NCBI GenBank assembly: GCA_032358165.1
Contig: JAALGY010000020.1
Span: forward strand, 1,178,001 to 1,242,000
From: Diplosphaera chodatii
Lineage: Eukaryota; Chlorophyta; Trebouxiophyceae; Prasiolales; Stichococcaceae
Direction: 5' to 3'
Length of the DNA: 64,000 bases
Shown here piece by piece: positions 1-15,680 of the stretch. The notes below the pieces were generated by a model. It had not been told where the DNA came from. It made no database searches and worked only from the letters and a program-made list of their open reading frames with translations. The position numbers and the translations under genes are program-made. Positions within the stretch are counted from its first letter, which is position 1. Every line of letters starts with the position of its first letter.

Positions 1-3000
1 CCGCCGCTCAGGTCAGCAGCCACAGCCTCCCAGACGCCCGCCGCACGCCTGTGGAAGGCGTGCTGCACCGTGGCGAGCCCCGCCAGCATGTTGGCAAACT
101 CCTCGCTCCGCGTGCCCTGCCACCGCTGCAGCTCCTGCAAGCCCGGAGGGTGTGTTTATCAACCGCAGCCCTGCCTGAGAGGCATCACCAGCAGCCATCC
201 TGCATGAGTTGCGAGAACCAGCGCCAAAATCCTACTTGAGGATCGACAGTCCAGTCAATGGTGACCATGCGAGTGGTGTCACGCACCTCCAGGTTGCGGT
301 CTCGCACACGCTCGTACTCTGCCTGTGCAGCGATGCTCGCCTCCTGCAGGGCCTTCACCTCCTCCGACAGTGCTGCCGCCTTGCGCGTCTTGCCGTAATG
401 CGTGCCGTACGTCTGGGTATCCACAGCAGCACAGCATCAGTGGCGGCCAACAGCAGCATGGCAAGTGCCGACAACCCAACACAAGGAGACGCTCGCAGCA
501 TCTTCACCTCGTTCCGCCATATCTTGCAAACAAGGCTGCAAACATGCTCTATTGATTCACAACACAGGGCGGCGACATTGCGCGGGGCCGCACCTTGGAG
601 CCCTCGGCCTCCAGCTGCGCCACAGCATCGGACTTGCGCTCTGCCTCATCCCGCAACGCCTGCACGCTCAGCAGCGCTTCCTCCCGCTGCCGCAGCGCCT
701 GTAGGGTTGACGTCCGAGGCCTGTTTGCAATGCTGGGACTGACAGGGCACTGGTGCAACACCGCCACGACCACGAGTTGCACAGTTGACAGGGCTCAACA
801 TGATGATGTCACCAGCACTGAGTCATGAGACAGTGGAGTTCATCAGACGCTGCTGACCTTGCCGGCCGCAGGTGCCATTGCGAGCGCCTCGTGCAGCGGT
901 TCAAGAGCATCTGTGACAGGCCCTGATGCAGCCTTGGCTACACGCGCCACCACCACCGCTGCCTGTGGGTGGTAAGAAGGTCGGTGGATAAAAAGGAGGA
1001 CATACACACGCATCATCAGCAGCCAAGTGGTGTTGGGACTGGCTTCAGAGCACATATGCATCTGCTCACCTTGCCAGATTTGATGGCGTGTGCAGCGAGG
1101 AATGCGTTCGCTGCACCTGCGGCAGTGTACCGCCCCGGCCTGCCCGACCCGTCCTCGTCCTGCCAGCAACACGGACAGGTCACGCTGATGTGCGGAGGCT
1201 AGCCACACATCCTGAGTACACGCCTTGCACCACCCGGCCCAGACGGCGCGGACATGGACAGAGCTCTTGCACGCTCATGGTGACGCTCCCCTGACCGATG
1301 CCCTCCCTCTATCACGACAACGACTGGAGCAGGGCACGTGGCATTCCTGATTGCGCTGGACCTGGAAGCGGCCCAGGCGGATGAGGGCCATGCCGGCGTC
1401 GCCGGTGCGGGCGCCCGCATCCTCGAACGCCAGCGCCAGCGCCTCCGCGTGGCGGGACGCGTCCGACAGCACCGCCGTCCAGTCCTCCAGCCGCTCCTTC
1501 CTTGCCTGCGTGCGATTGCAACAGTGGCACCGATGGCATACTTGCATCCTGGGCAGCAGCTGCACATGCTCAGGCGGCACCTTGCATCTGAAAGCCACGC
1601 CAGGTGCAACGCATCAGCTGCGCGATCACACATGAGAGCGCGAGCGACGATACAAATGTGGGTGAGCCGGACACTGCCATGCGTGCAACAGATGCGAGTG
1701 CCGGGCAGCTGACCAGCAGGTCGAGCTCGGCCTCGGAGGGCGGCGGGTGGTGCTTCAGGCTGGTGGTCTGCTCCTTGATGCGCCGCAGCAGGTCGCCCGT
1801 CCGCCGGGTGGACTGCGCCGCCTCCGCTGCAGATGGCACCGACGGCTCCGCGCCTGCGCCACCACTGCCCCGTCATCGTCCGGCACGTGGCCTCTGTGAT
1901 GTCATGCATGCCACTGCTGCTTGTGCAGGACGGAGCTTTGGGTACACTATGCGCTGGACTGTGCCGGCGACGTTGCCAGCCAGTGCCGCCTCCCACGAGC
2001 GGGGGCGCACCCAGCAGCTGGCGCGGCAGGCGGTGCAGGCCGTCCAGCACGCCGCCGGACGCGGGCTGCAGGTGCGTCCACTCCGGGTCGCTGCCCAGCT
2101 GCCCCTCCTTCTCCAGGAACAGCCGCAGCTCCTGCCAATCACACCTCCAAGGCAGTGATGCGGCTGCCCGTGTGACCCTACGGCTCCACTTGCAGGGGTC
2201 AGGACAATCAATTGCCCGCACCTGGCTGTTCCCGATGACGGGGTGCGACGACAGGCGTCGCAGCCACACCTCCAGCGCAGCACAGCGGGACGCCACAAAC
2301 TCCGAGTCGGGCACCTGCGACGTTGTGCGGAACAGGAGAGTGCGCCATTGGCGTGCAAGGTGCCTCATGCATGCAGTCCACGGATGTGGCAACAGTTGCG
2401 CTGCACCGCACCTGCGCCTCGAGAGGGTTGGGCTGCTTCTCTGGACGCGGCGGCAGGAAGTACCCCCGATGTGACACCTTTAGCATGTCTGCCAGGCACT
2501 GCAGCCACAGGGGATGGCCATCCGTCACATTTGAGCCACTGCCACGGATCCTACTTTGTACGACATATTCTGCGTGCAGTTGGAATGCATCCGCACCACA
2601 AAGTCGCGGAAGCGGCGCCGAACGGAGCGGACATCGCGGCTGTCAGGGTCGTGGGTGCCCACACGGTACAGCACATAGCCGTTCTTCATGCCCGGAAACA
2701 TGCTGCCCTCCATCTTCTTGATGGGGTCGCCGACCGTGATGCGCCGCCTGGACGGCGGCCCTGCTGTCGGCCTGAGGGCGTGCAGGTGGTGGTTCTTCAG
2801 CGCAGCTGCAGCGTGGACGACAGAGACGCCATGCACTATGTCGAACACAACACCATCCGAAGCCCATCACCTGGAGCTGTAAGCACGGTCCACACGCGCG
2901 ATTTGCGGCGGCGTGACTGCTGCGGCGCTGTGGCTGCTGCCCTTGCTGCTGGCCGCGGGCGGGCTGTGCAGCTGCTGCGGTGCCTGCTCCTGCAGGGGGG

Positions 3001-3824
3001 CTGTGTCCGCATCCGGCGAACGCCGAAACACGTCTGCCTCATCGTCCCGCGGGCTTTCCTGCCCGAAACGGCTGCCATTGCGCACATAGTCATCTGTCAG
3101 CAGCTGCCCGTAGCTGGCAAAGGTGTCGATGCGCGTGGTGCCCTCATCGTGCAGCGGGATATCCTCCTCCGAGACATCGCCACCACCATCGCCGCGCGCC
3201 AATGGGTCACCTGAGTCAGAACCGTCCATAGGGTCCTTACACAACCTTGACGTTGTGAGACTGGTTTGACTGTCAAGCTGGACCATCGTACAACATCCTA
3301 CGATAACTGAAGGAACGACCAGCGCCAGACCAACAAGACAGCATTCAGACACCTGAGAAGGAGCCGCCGAGCGGGTCCCCCAGGCTGCTGCCGCCAGTCA
3401 GCGGGTCCTCGCCGCCAAACGCGCTGCGTGCCAGCGGGTCGTCGTGCAGTGCTTCTGACGAGTCGATGCGTGCGTCAAAAGCAAACCGGGACTTCCGCGG
3501 CGCCTCGTTCCCACCCTTCATCAAGAACTCGCTTGGGTCAGCGTTGCCAAGCTGCTGCAGAACCACAGGTATCACCCAACAGCATCGTCAATTCTGCCGG
3601 GCTTCTGTCAACTTCAGCGGACCGTGGCAGTGGACAGATCTGCTGACTCTGAGACGTCCTTCAATGGCTGCGCCTCCTGCGCATTACACACAACTGCCCT
3701 TCATGTCAACGGTTTGAATCATGTAGCACGGCTACGCCAGCTATCGTGTCTGTATTGAGGTAGAGGCAACATCCGAAACGCTCACTGTCTCATGATGCTG
3801 CGGCTCCTGCAGCGGGTCCGACAT
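1..3824 (-). CDS. SNX1: SNX1/2 (Vps5)-type sorting nexin, PX-BAR retromer subunit; 3' end cut by window edge
   Basis: Membrane-tubulating retromer sorting nexin that binds endosomal phosphoinositides and recycles cargo. Exon 1 (ATG at 3824, MSDPLQEPQHHE) is followed by a low-complexity N-terminal region (exons about 3575-3360 and 3230-2870). The PX domain lies in about 2790-2560: it begins ITVGDPIKKMEG, contains YVLYRVGTH and ends RRRFRDFV; the conserved FLPPRPEKQ follows near 2450. The next exons read FVASRCAALEVWLRRLSSHP, as in SNX1/2. The Vps5/BAR helices follow (about 1840-850), and the last visible exon (about 135-1) begins ELQRWQGTRSEEFANML, the usual SNX1 C-terminus. Only a few residues and the stop should lie beyond position 1. 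The N-terminal region repeats a DPL tripeptide about five times, which I cannot interpret. At least eight introns. Family assignment is firm; exon edges are approximate. Confidence 0.88.
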
Positions 3825-4422
3825 TAGCTGCTGCCTCAGCGCCCAAGCTACGCCAATGTCCCAGCTTCACAGTGTGCCAGCAACTCGATCAGATCATACG
3901 CAAGTTTGCTCGCACAGTGTGATGCAGTGCACGCTCAAAAATGCTGGACGGTTTCCCTTGGCCCTCTGGGACGTTGGAGCCATGGTTGACATGCCAAGTT
4001 TGGATAGTCAATGCGTGAAGCCGTCGGGAAAGATACACGGCACAATCACCAAGTTGCTTGCCACCTCTACTTGCGTTCTGCATCTACAAACGCGTGTGCA
4101 AGGAGGCGATTGTCCAGTGCGTCATGGGCTTCCAACTGGCATTCTGGGGAACGCCATGAAGTCCCGCAAACCCAGTGTAATCAAAGTGCCAGCTTGCAAG
4201 GGGTTGCAACCTATGTGTTTCGGTATTGCGCCGTACTTGCGTGCACCCACACCCGCTCGGGCTTCAAGATTGCAAATGTGCGTACGGCCACCCGACAGCC
4301 GGCAACGTTGTTGTCTCCGATGTGTTCATTGCCAGCGTCAGCCAGCCAGCGTCGTCCTGAGTCCTGCCGTGGCATAACAGCACCAAAGCCGTAGCTGGTC
4401 AGTCGACGATTGTTCCTGCAAC
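3825..4422. other. Divergent intergenic region between SNX and CDPK
   Basis: About 600 bp between two start codons facing away from each other, so it should hold both promoters and both 5' UTRs. A 173-codon open frame on the + strand (3856-4377) has no recognisable domain and I do not call it. No clear TATA box or repeat was seen. Confidence 0.5.
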
Positions 4423-7457
<3,035 letters not shown>

Positions 7458-8226
7458 GGAGTGCGCAAGTCACCACCATGTGTGTAAAATCCTCACATCA
7501 AGACCCGGGGGTACTACACTGTCATTCCCAGCAACGACAATATTTCCTGTCATGTTGGTCGTGTGGTTTGTTAGTAGTGGGGTAGGTAGGGCAGGACACT
7601 GGCCGATGTTTTGCACGTTAGCCGAGGGCATGATGTCTTGGATGCGGCCACGTGCAGCTGCCACAGACATCAGGAACTGCTGTACGAAGTCAGCTGTCAC
7701 AGGCTTGTACCTATGAAGTGCTGATACCCTGATGAAGGAAGACAAGGGTGTGCGTGACTGGCTGCGACGGTCGTCGAAGTCTGCCAGTTCTTGTCAATAT
7801 CCCATCGCCAAGTGTTCTCATTCGGCGCCCCAAAAAGAGACGGGCGGCGTAAAGTGCTCCGCCCATGTCACCTACATCAGCAACGGTCATAATGTGGCCT
7901 CGGGTGCTAGCTACGATGTTTGAACGTGCTACATTCCGTACTTGCCGTGGAGTCCACTCCAGTAAGTAATGTGCACATGTACGATGACATGTTATTGTGG
8001 ACTAAATCTGATAAGAAGGTGGCGTCACAGCTGCTGCTAATCAAAGTAGGTGCGTTGCGTAACCCCTTGCTGACTGTGCCTCCAAAACCGTCACAAGTCC
8101 GCAAACGGTTACAGAAGCCCATCTGTACATGCTTGCACCGGTGCATGCTGATTGGTGTAGTCCATATACCACTGCCATCTGGCGCTGTCAGCGGGCCACA
8201 ATCTGGTGGGCCACCAGGTTGCACCC
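7458..8226. other. Intergenic region between CDPK and citrate synthase
   Basis: About 770 bp between two tandem + strand genes. It holds the CDPK 3' end and the citrate synthase promoter and 5' UTR. Open frames here are short and show no family resemblance. Confidence 0.5.
7483..7487 (+). terminator. Candidate polyadenylation element TGTAA of the CDPK gene
   Basis: TGTAA is the usual near-upstream polyadenylation element of chlorophyte nuclear genes. This copy lies 26 bp past the CDPK stop, which would give an unusually short 3' UTR. Function is inferred from position only. Confidence 0.4.
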
Positions 8227-11199
8227 ATGGCGCCTGACCACGCCCAGCAGCGCCTGGCGGCGCTGTCACGGCACCTGGGCGGCACCACGCTGAATGAACA
8301 TGGCAATGTGCACATGCACGACACAAAAGGTGTGCCCTAAACTGTAAACGCATGTTGACAAGTTGACGGTGGATGCCGGGCAGCTGTAACCTAGTTGCAT
8401 CAGGCGTGCGCCAGATGTTGTAGCGTGCTGACAGGAAAATACTATCAGGTGATGCAACGGCTGGTGTCCCAACTTGTCTGCAGCCGAGGAGCGACCCACA
8501 CCGCTGGGCGGCCCCGGCACGCTCAGCGTCACTGATGAGCGGACGGGGAAAACCTACAAGCTGCAGCTGGACGACCACGGCCACTTGAAAGCCAACGACC
8601 TCAAGCAGATCACGGCGGGCGGCGATGGTGTTGGGCTGCGCACCTACGACCCAGGGTGAGTAGACATCTCGGTGCCGCAACTTTGTGCCTGGCTGGTGTG
8701 CCCTTTGTGCCTTTCCAACCCTGTGCCATGTGCTGACCTGGCTGTGTGCCGTGCTCAGACTGTTCAACACCGCCACGGTGAAGTCTACCATCTCATACAT
8801 TGATGGTGACAAGGGTATCCTGCGTTACCGCGGCTACCCAATCGAGCAGCTAGCGGAGAAGTCCAGCTTCCTCGAGGTGATCATGACACGGCACCGCACA
8901 GCAGACACTTGAATTTCGTCTGCAACCCATCAGCAAGCACAGGAGTTCAGGTGCACATGCTGGTGTCAATGCTGCGTTCCACTATCATGTTGCAATGATG
9001 CGCAGGTGGCTTACCTGCTGGTGTATGGCCACCTCCCACTCCCAAAGGAGCTGACACGGTGGGAAGAAGCCGTCATGCGCCACTCGGCCGTGCCCGTGAC
9101 AGTGGTGCGCTGCTGCCTGTGCACACTTTGTGCCTCGAGCAGAGCGCACAATGTCTTCAACTCAGGCTACCAGTTTCAGACGACCACACAGCGCTCTGCA
9201 AAGTCGAATGATTGCTGAGATGCTCTGTCTGAACAACAGGAGAACGTGGTGTCGGCGCTGCCGCACGACTCCCACTTCATGGGCATCCTGCTGGCGGAGA
9301 TCTCGGCTCTGTCGACATGCCACCCAGAGCAGAACCCGGCGCTTGCCGGCCAGAACGTGTACCAGGACAAGGAGATCGTGGACAAGCAGATCCTGCGCCT
9401 CATAGGTGGGGTGCATTGACCAGTCCCTCTATCGTCGAAAAGAGGACCTGAAACGAGGTGCTCTGGTGTGCAGTCGATGTTTGGTGTCAAGGTCATGACA
9501 CACTGGCCACGGACTATGGTCTGCTGGAAGTCGTGTTTGCCTTGTTTTGAAGCGACCTGACTGTTATGACCTCCCTGCATGCTGCAGGCAAGGCGCCTGC
9601 GATGGCGGCGCTGGCGTACCACCGGGCCACGGGCCGTCGTGCGGCGCAGCCCAACCAGCGGCTGGGCTACGGCGAGAACTTCCTGTACATGCTGGACGCC
9701 GGCGCCAAGGGCGCCTACACGCCCAACCCGCGCCTGGCACGCGCCATCGAGATCCTGTTCATCCTGCACGCCGAGCACGAGATGAACTGCTCCACGGCCG
9801 CCGTCAGGTGGGCGGGCGCCGGGAGTCTGCAATGCTGAGCAGCAGTGTGCTAACCGTGTATTGCTGGATGTGATCTGCCCATATTGAATATGTGCATCCA
9901 GCAGCACCCCCATTATACCCTGCCAGCCCACTGTGCACCCTTGTCACCGCGCAGGCACCTGGCCAGCAGCGGGGTGGATGTGTACAGCGCAGTTGGCGGC
10001 GGGGTTGGCGCCCTGTATGGCCCGCTGCACGGCGGCGCCAACGAGGCGGTGCTGCGCATGCTGGAGCGCATCGGCAGCACCGACAACATCCCCGGCTTCA
10101 TCGAGGGCGTCAAGAACCGCAAGGAGAAGCTGTTCGGCTTTGGCCACAGGTGGGCAGCGGCTCCTGGTGCTGCGCCTTGTGTTCAGGCTCCAAGTGCGAC
10201 TGCTGTGGCTGGGACTTGGACTGTAGGAGAAGGCATGCACGTGCTTTCAGCAGGATCTGAGCAATGCTGCGAGCTGTCACCAACTTGGCTACATTGCCTG
10301 AAACAGGGTGTACAAGAACTTTGATCCCCGCGCCAAGATCATCCGGGAAATCGCAGACGAGGTGTTCCAGATCACGGGGCGTGACCCGCTGATCGATGTT
10401 GCCATCGAGCTGGAGAAGGCCGCACGCTCGGACGAGTTCTTCACCAAGCGCAAGCTGTACCCCAATGTCGACTTCTACTCTGGTAATCAATGTGTAATGG
10501 ACCTGCGTTCTGCTGTCAGTGCATGGCAGCATGAAGGCAGTTTGCAAGCTTTCTGCCAGGGTTGCTGTCCACCAGACCCAGAACCTGCCTGCTGCTTGTG
10601 TGACGCCTTCCCGAAATCCGGGTCCCCACACTGCAGGACTGGTGTACCGGGCACTGGGCTTCCCTCCCCAGTTCTTCACCGTGCTGTTTGCCGTGCCGCG
10701 TATCGTGGGCTATGTCAGCCACTGGCGCGAGTCACTCGCAGACCCCGATGTGAAGATCATGCGCCCACAACAGGACTACAGGGTGAGCAGTTATCGACTG
10801 CTACAACCGGTTTTAAGCTTGAGCACGTTGATAGTGTGGCCTCTGTCGATGGAATGCGGCAGCTTGTTAGTGCTTACAGCAGATGCCCACAAGCGTAGAG
10901 AACACACTGTGGCAGCCGTCAACACATGCTGAGTTGGCGCATCCATTCCACACCTGCGCAGGGGGTATGGCTGCGGGATTACACGCCGGTGACGGAGCGA
11001 CGGGAGGGTGAGGATGACTACAGGGGCGATGACATGGGCAGGGTACCACCTTCAAATGCCTACCAGCGCCGTGTAGCAGGTGCAGTTCCGAGGGTGTATG
11101 TGGCTTGGCAAACCATGGTCTTGGTCATACATTACCACTTGCGCCAGCTTCACGGAAGTAACTATGTGCTTTTGACGTGCAGGGACCAACTGGACATGA
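8227..11199 (+). CDS. CSY: Citrate synthase, glyoxysomal/peroxisomal type with PTS2
   Basis: Condenses acetyl-CoA and oxaloacetate to citrate in the glyoxylate cycle or peroxisomal beta-oxidation. It starts [19 protein letters not shown], where RLAALSRHL matches the PTS2 pattern R-L-x5-H-L, as in plant CSY2/CSY3. Exon 2 (about 8480-8655) begins the mature domain; later exons carry [38 protein letters not shown] and [20 protein letters not shown]. Catalytic residues are visible: His in [12 protein letters not shown], His in [17 protein letters not shown] and Asp in [15 protein letters not shown]. The C-terminal exon reads [12 protein letters not shown] and then [11 protein letters not shown] place the last splice (about 11080 to 11183) so that the protein ends RRVAGTNWT at TGA 11197-11199, similar in length to plant homologues; without that splice the frame runs to 11207. 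Around ten exons. Confidence 0.93.
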
Positions 11200-11872
11200 T
11201 CCCTTAGGCATGTTCGCATGGCAGCACACATGGAAGCGGGCACGACTTTAGGGTTGCGGTGGCATTAGGTTGCCATTGCACAGAATTGCTGAGTATAAAG
11301 TAGCTATTTGCAGTCGTCCAGTACGGGGTTGTCCCTGGGTACTCCTGTGCATGTGCAGTAAGGCAGATTGCCATACCCATCTAGTGCAACTGTGCAGCTT
11401 TGGCTGTGTCCATGCTCATTGTACATCACGAGCGACAGCATTTGTGACACGTTCGACCATGACAACTACACAATGCTGAAACAGATACAGATACTATCAA
11501 GCTCATGGCACAAATGTCTCACCCACACAATACACGGATTGCCAGCGAGCTGTGCTCTCAATACAGATGCTGTACTCATGTGCTGCCCACCGCACATACA
11601 CGACTTGCCAAAGAAATTGGCAACATCCTTTGCTCATGCTCACAAACTCTGCTGTCGTCCCTGCTTCTGCTCAGCTGCCTCCGCCATCAGTGGACACACC
11701 GGGACTGGATGCGTACAGCGATGGCGACGGAATCTCCCCGTGTTGAGACCTTAGTATGCCAGTTGCTGTTGCTATGCATGTGTCCACGTCAGATGGCATG
11801 CCAGCATGAGGGTAGTCACTGCAACTCACGTCCGGCAGCAAGCCACCTGCGTAGCCATAGCATTGTAGTTGT
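11200..11872. other. Convergent intergenic region (citrate synthase / CtpA)
   Basis: About 670 bp between two facing 3' ends. Open frames of 60-128 codons on the + strand are cysteine-rich and irregular, with no recognisable domain. No TGTAA close to either stop was found. Confidence 0.45.
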
Positions 11873-14800
11873 CTAGAGCTTCATGTTGATGGACAAGGCG
11901 TGGCTAGAAGGCATCAGTGGAAGGCACCCGCCATAGCTTTCCGCATTGCTTTGTGCATGCGCACCCTCTCTGGTGATGTCCCAACTATGAGGGGGCGGGC
12001 CCAGGTACTTGGCGACAGTCAGCTTCAGCCCTCCGTCACCATGCACTTGCACAAGCAAATTGCACACCAATTGATTGATTATTAATTGACACATCGCGTT
12101 CTGGGGATGCAAGATCGGTGCAGTCATGGCATGCATGCCGTGGAGCACGTCTGGCAGCAGGCCTCACCCGGAAAGAAGTACTGCACAACGCCTTTCCCAA
12201 GGGTTTGCTCCCCAACTATTGATGCTCTGCATGCACAGAAGCTCGGCTATGGCTGTGCGCTCGTCACAATGCGCTCAAGGAGATAGTCAAGGTCACGCCT
12301 TACAAGCATTGCACAGCGTACAAAAGCTTCCCCTCGTGAAGTGCCTGCAGCACGGTTTGCTCCATGTTCACCTGCCATTCTCCCGAAGCGCTCCTGCCAG
12401 CACCTCGGATGCTGACGCTGTAGCACGGTTGGTAATCAGAAGCACCGGTGCGTGGGTCATGGTGCCTGGTAGGACAGTTGCCACACCGGTCACAGGCTGT
12501 TCACATTTTTGTACCCAACTGCAGCCTGTTCGATGGGCCACTTCCAGATGCTTGCACTTGTGGCATGCAGACCCGGGGCAATGACTGTGCACACCTGGGA
12601 GATTCTGGAAGATCTGGGTAGGTAAGTGCCCCGTCTGCGGAGCAGTCGACAATCACTGGTCAGGAATGAAAACCGACGTGCACGGACTGCAGTCTGGCAA
12701 GACACTGCATTGCATGTACCTGGAAGCTGTTATCGATGAAGCCACCCGCTGTGCGCACAGTTGCAGCCACAGCACAGTTTGCATCCAGCAGGAGCGAGGC
12801 AATGGCAATTGCCTCCTCAAATACTCCACCTGAAAGCAGGCAACCTGACTCGTGACAACCTGCCAACTTGCCTGCTGTCTGCAGGCCTGTGACGGAACAC
12901 GTTGTGACGAAGCTTTGCCAACGAGGTTCTCGATGTGGAAGACACCGTGCGCACCAGGGTTATTGCGCAGATCGATGATGTATCCATCCACACCGTCCAC
13001 CTCCCCCGCCAACAGCGCTGCCTGCACGGCGCGTCGGGTCTCGGAGGTGAAGTAGTGGATCCGCACATAGGCGGCTTCCCTGCCCTCGCCCAGCGGCAGC
13101 CTGGCCTGCAGGGCACGAGGCTCTTCAGGAGTCAGTGGACTTTTGCGGCACCAGGTGGGTTGAACTTAAATATAATAATGATATAATAACAACACGAATT
13201 CTGGCTGGTAGCGGCAAGACCAGCCTTGCGGGAAGGAGGGACACACCTCCTTCACGGGGGGCTGTGGCAGTGACCGGCGCTCAAGTGTTACATGTCGAGG
13301 GTGCCCAGCCGCATTGGCAACCTGCAGATCCACCCGCGAGCCAGCCGGCCCTCGCAGCAGGGCTGTCACTTCGTCTTTCGTCAAACCTGTCCCCTCCACA
13401 TGGTAGTCATCTGCGGGGTCAGGCACGACATCAGAAAGCTTACCCAGCCCAACATGAAGGAACAGTTTGCTGGCCAGCGTGGCACAGCCGCAGCCATGAT
13501 ACTCTGCCCAATGAAAGACTGCAGACTCGTCTGCCGCCGTGCTTCGTTGTGCACCTATTTGCAGGATACGCTCGCCACGCAGGATGCCTGCGGCCTCGGC
13601 GGGGCCTTCCGCAAGCGGCGCATCCACGGTCCAGCCGCCAAGACTATGGTTGATACACGGTGCTGTCAGTAGATAACTTTGGATGCAGAATGTCCGCTAC
13701 TCGCCTTCGTGCCAGCAAGTCTGGCATTTGCCAGCCTCAGCACCTGGAATGCCGTCCAATGGCCAGGCCGCTGCCGGTCATCTGCATCGCCAGGTAGTCG
13801 CGCTCTGCCGGCTGCGGCTTCCGCAGCGCCCTGCATACACAGGTCTTCGCCTGTCACAGTGCCCCTGGGCATCAATCACACACGAAGTGCACAGCATCAA
13901 TAACCCTATGCTGACCTGCGGAACGCTGATGGAGGCAGCCAGTCGCTGTAAGGGTCGTCCAATGATGCCACCATCTGGCTCAGCGCAGCATTCAGCTGGT
14001 GCTTGCTGCGGATGACACCTCCGCAGTCCTGCATGATCGACAGGACGAATCAACGAAGGATTTGCTGGGTGTGATTGCGGCGTGCCAGGCGTTGGGGTTG
14101 CAGCTTGTGGGCACCTGCAGCGTCTGCAGGAGCGACCTGGCCCATGCCTCCTGTGAGAACTTGCCACGCGCATCATAAAACTCGTTGGCCACAACCTGCC
14201 AGGCTTTTTCGAGGGTGATGCGGTTGGTCTCGCACAGCGAGCACCCTGCAAAACAGCATGCCCGTTGCCTCCCACGGTTGTCAGTGTCATGACCTACTGG
14301 TCAGCCAGCTTGGGCGTTGGTGCATCATGACCCTTACCTGGGCCCTCCTCGGCCTCCTGCTGGCTCTCCACATACCGTGCATACTTCACAATCTCCAGCA
14401 TCCCTCGATATGCCTCCTCGGTGAAGAGCTCCTTCATTGCACCAGAGCAGCATTGCGATGCGGCGCTCAGCCTTGCACGCCAATGACAGCAACGTGCTGG
14501 AACCTGCCGCCTGGCTTCGTGCAAGCACTGCACAGCGACGAACCTTGTCCAGCTCAGCAATGGTCTCAGCCTCCTTTGCATTTGGCAGCGAAGAGCCTGG
14601 AGGTCGCCGTGTCCGGCCATAGTGCAGGTGGGACAAGTCGTCATAAGAGGGGTGCGTGAGCGCCGCACTCGGCTGCGGAGCGACGCACGCACCCACTGTG
14701 ATCACTGCTGCTGCAAATGCGGCCACGCATGCCCGCAGGCTGGCTGCGAGTGCATCTGAGCAGCAGATGAAAGCCGACGTGCCATGTCGCCCAGACTGGT

Positions 14801-15038
14801 GAGCTTGCTCTGACGGCCGCACTTGTGATCGATGAGCCGGGCCAGGCTGCCAGCTGCTGCTGGGAAGGGGTGTGAACACAGCTGCGTGCCGCTGGCCGTG
14901 CGCTGACCGCAGTGCGCCATCATGCTGGCACGGCCGTCTGCTGAGGTGCAATGCTGACGATCGCTGGTCGACACGACCAACACGCAGTTTGCAGGCAGAT
15001 GACGGACACCTGCTGTTTATAATGCCTAATGAATGCAT
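11873..15038 (-). CDS. CTPA: Carboxyl-terminal processing protease CtpA, thylakoid lumen (Ser/Lys tail-specific peptidase)
   Basis: Lumenal tail-specific protease of peptidase family S41, the class that removes the C-terminal extension of the D1 precursor of photosystem II. The first exon (15038 to about 14540) encodes a Ser/Arg-rich plastid transit segment, then a lumen signal (LRACVAAFAAAVITVGACVA) ending in ALT. Middle exons carry ITLEKAWQVVANEFYD and SLDDPYSDWLPPSAF. The PDZ domain follows (TVDAPLAEGPAEAAGILRGE; GLTKDEVTALLRGPAG). The peptidase core has GYIIDLRNNPG, the catalytic Ser in NRATASASEVLAGAL and the catalytic Lys in GKGVVQYFFP (about 12165-12195), matching the known Ser-Lys dyad. 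The last exon begins near 12050 with GGLKLTVAKYLGPP and runs to a stop at 11873. The start is the first in-frame ATG. Which CtpA paralogue this is cannot be settled from sequence alone. Confidence 0.9.
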
Positions 15039-15680
15039 CTGGTTGTGCGCCCATGCGCACGCCAGAGGGTCATGTGCAGTGTGGTCCTAGACGCCAGCGG
15101 CGTACAGAGGCGAGCATCCCAGTGAAAGCCTCCCGAAGACTGGCAGCAGCGGTGCAAGCCAATGCGTCAAAATTGCAATCGAGCAACGGCTTGTGGTTGA
15201 CTGTGTTGTGTACAAGACGTTTGACCCAAGACGCAACCAACCGAGGACCCCCTGTCCTCGAGCAAAGCGTTCTGCCTGTGATTGCAGGCCTGATGCACGT
15301 GCTGCGGCTCACGTATGGGCGAAATTGCAATATGTGAAGCAAACCAACATTGCGAAGGTATGCTGCACCTGTAGTACCTGCCTGATGCAGAACATGCTTG
15401 ATCACCTGTCACTTGCTCCATCTTCCCAAGCACTTCTCACACCACATTCAGTACGTCCTGATACTGTAGCGTCGAACAGCGGTGATTGCCAAGTGTTTGC
15501 TGGAAGGGTTGCATTTCGAAACGATCTGGTTGTCGGTCAGCGTGTCAGCTCTGCTTGTCGGTACCTGTGCGCTGTTTCTATCAGATCACAGCTGCAGGGC
15601 ACTGCGGTGTCATAGTTCTGCGCAACGCATGGGCTGACGTCTGTGGCTGTTGACGCCAAGCAGCTGCAAGTGTTGCCGGC
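15039..15680. other. Divergent intergenic region (CtpA / GPC1)
   Basis: About 640 bp between two start codons pointing apart; expected to contain both promoters. Open frames on either strand show no coding character that I can support. Confidence 0.45.

Noticed and set aside
1199..2392. 397-codon frame on the - strand within the SNX gene
   Set aside because: It reads through introns; SNX exons use it only in part and change frame between exons.
3856..4377. 173-codon open frame upstream of the CDPK gene
   Set aside because: No domain, irregular composition, and it fills the divergent promoter region.
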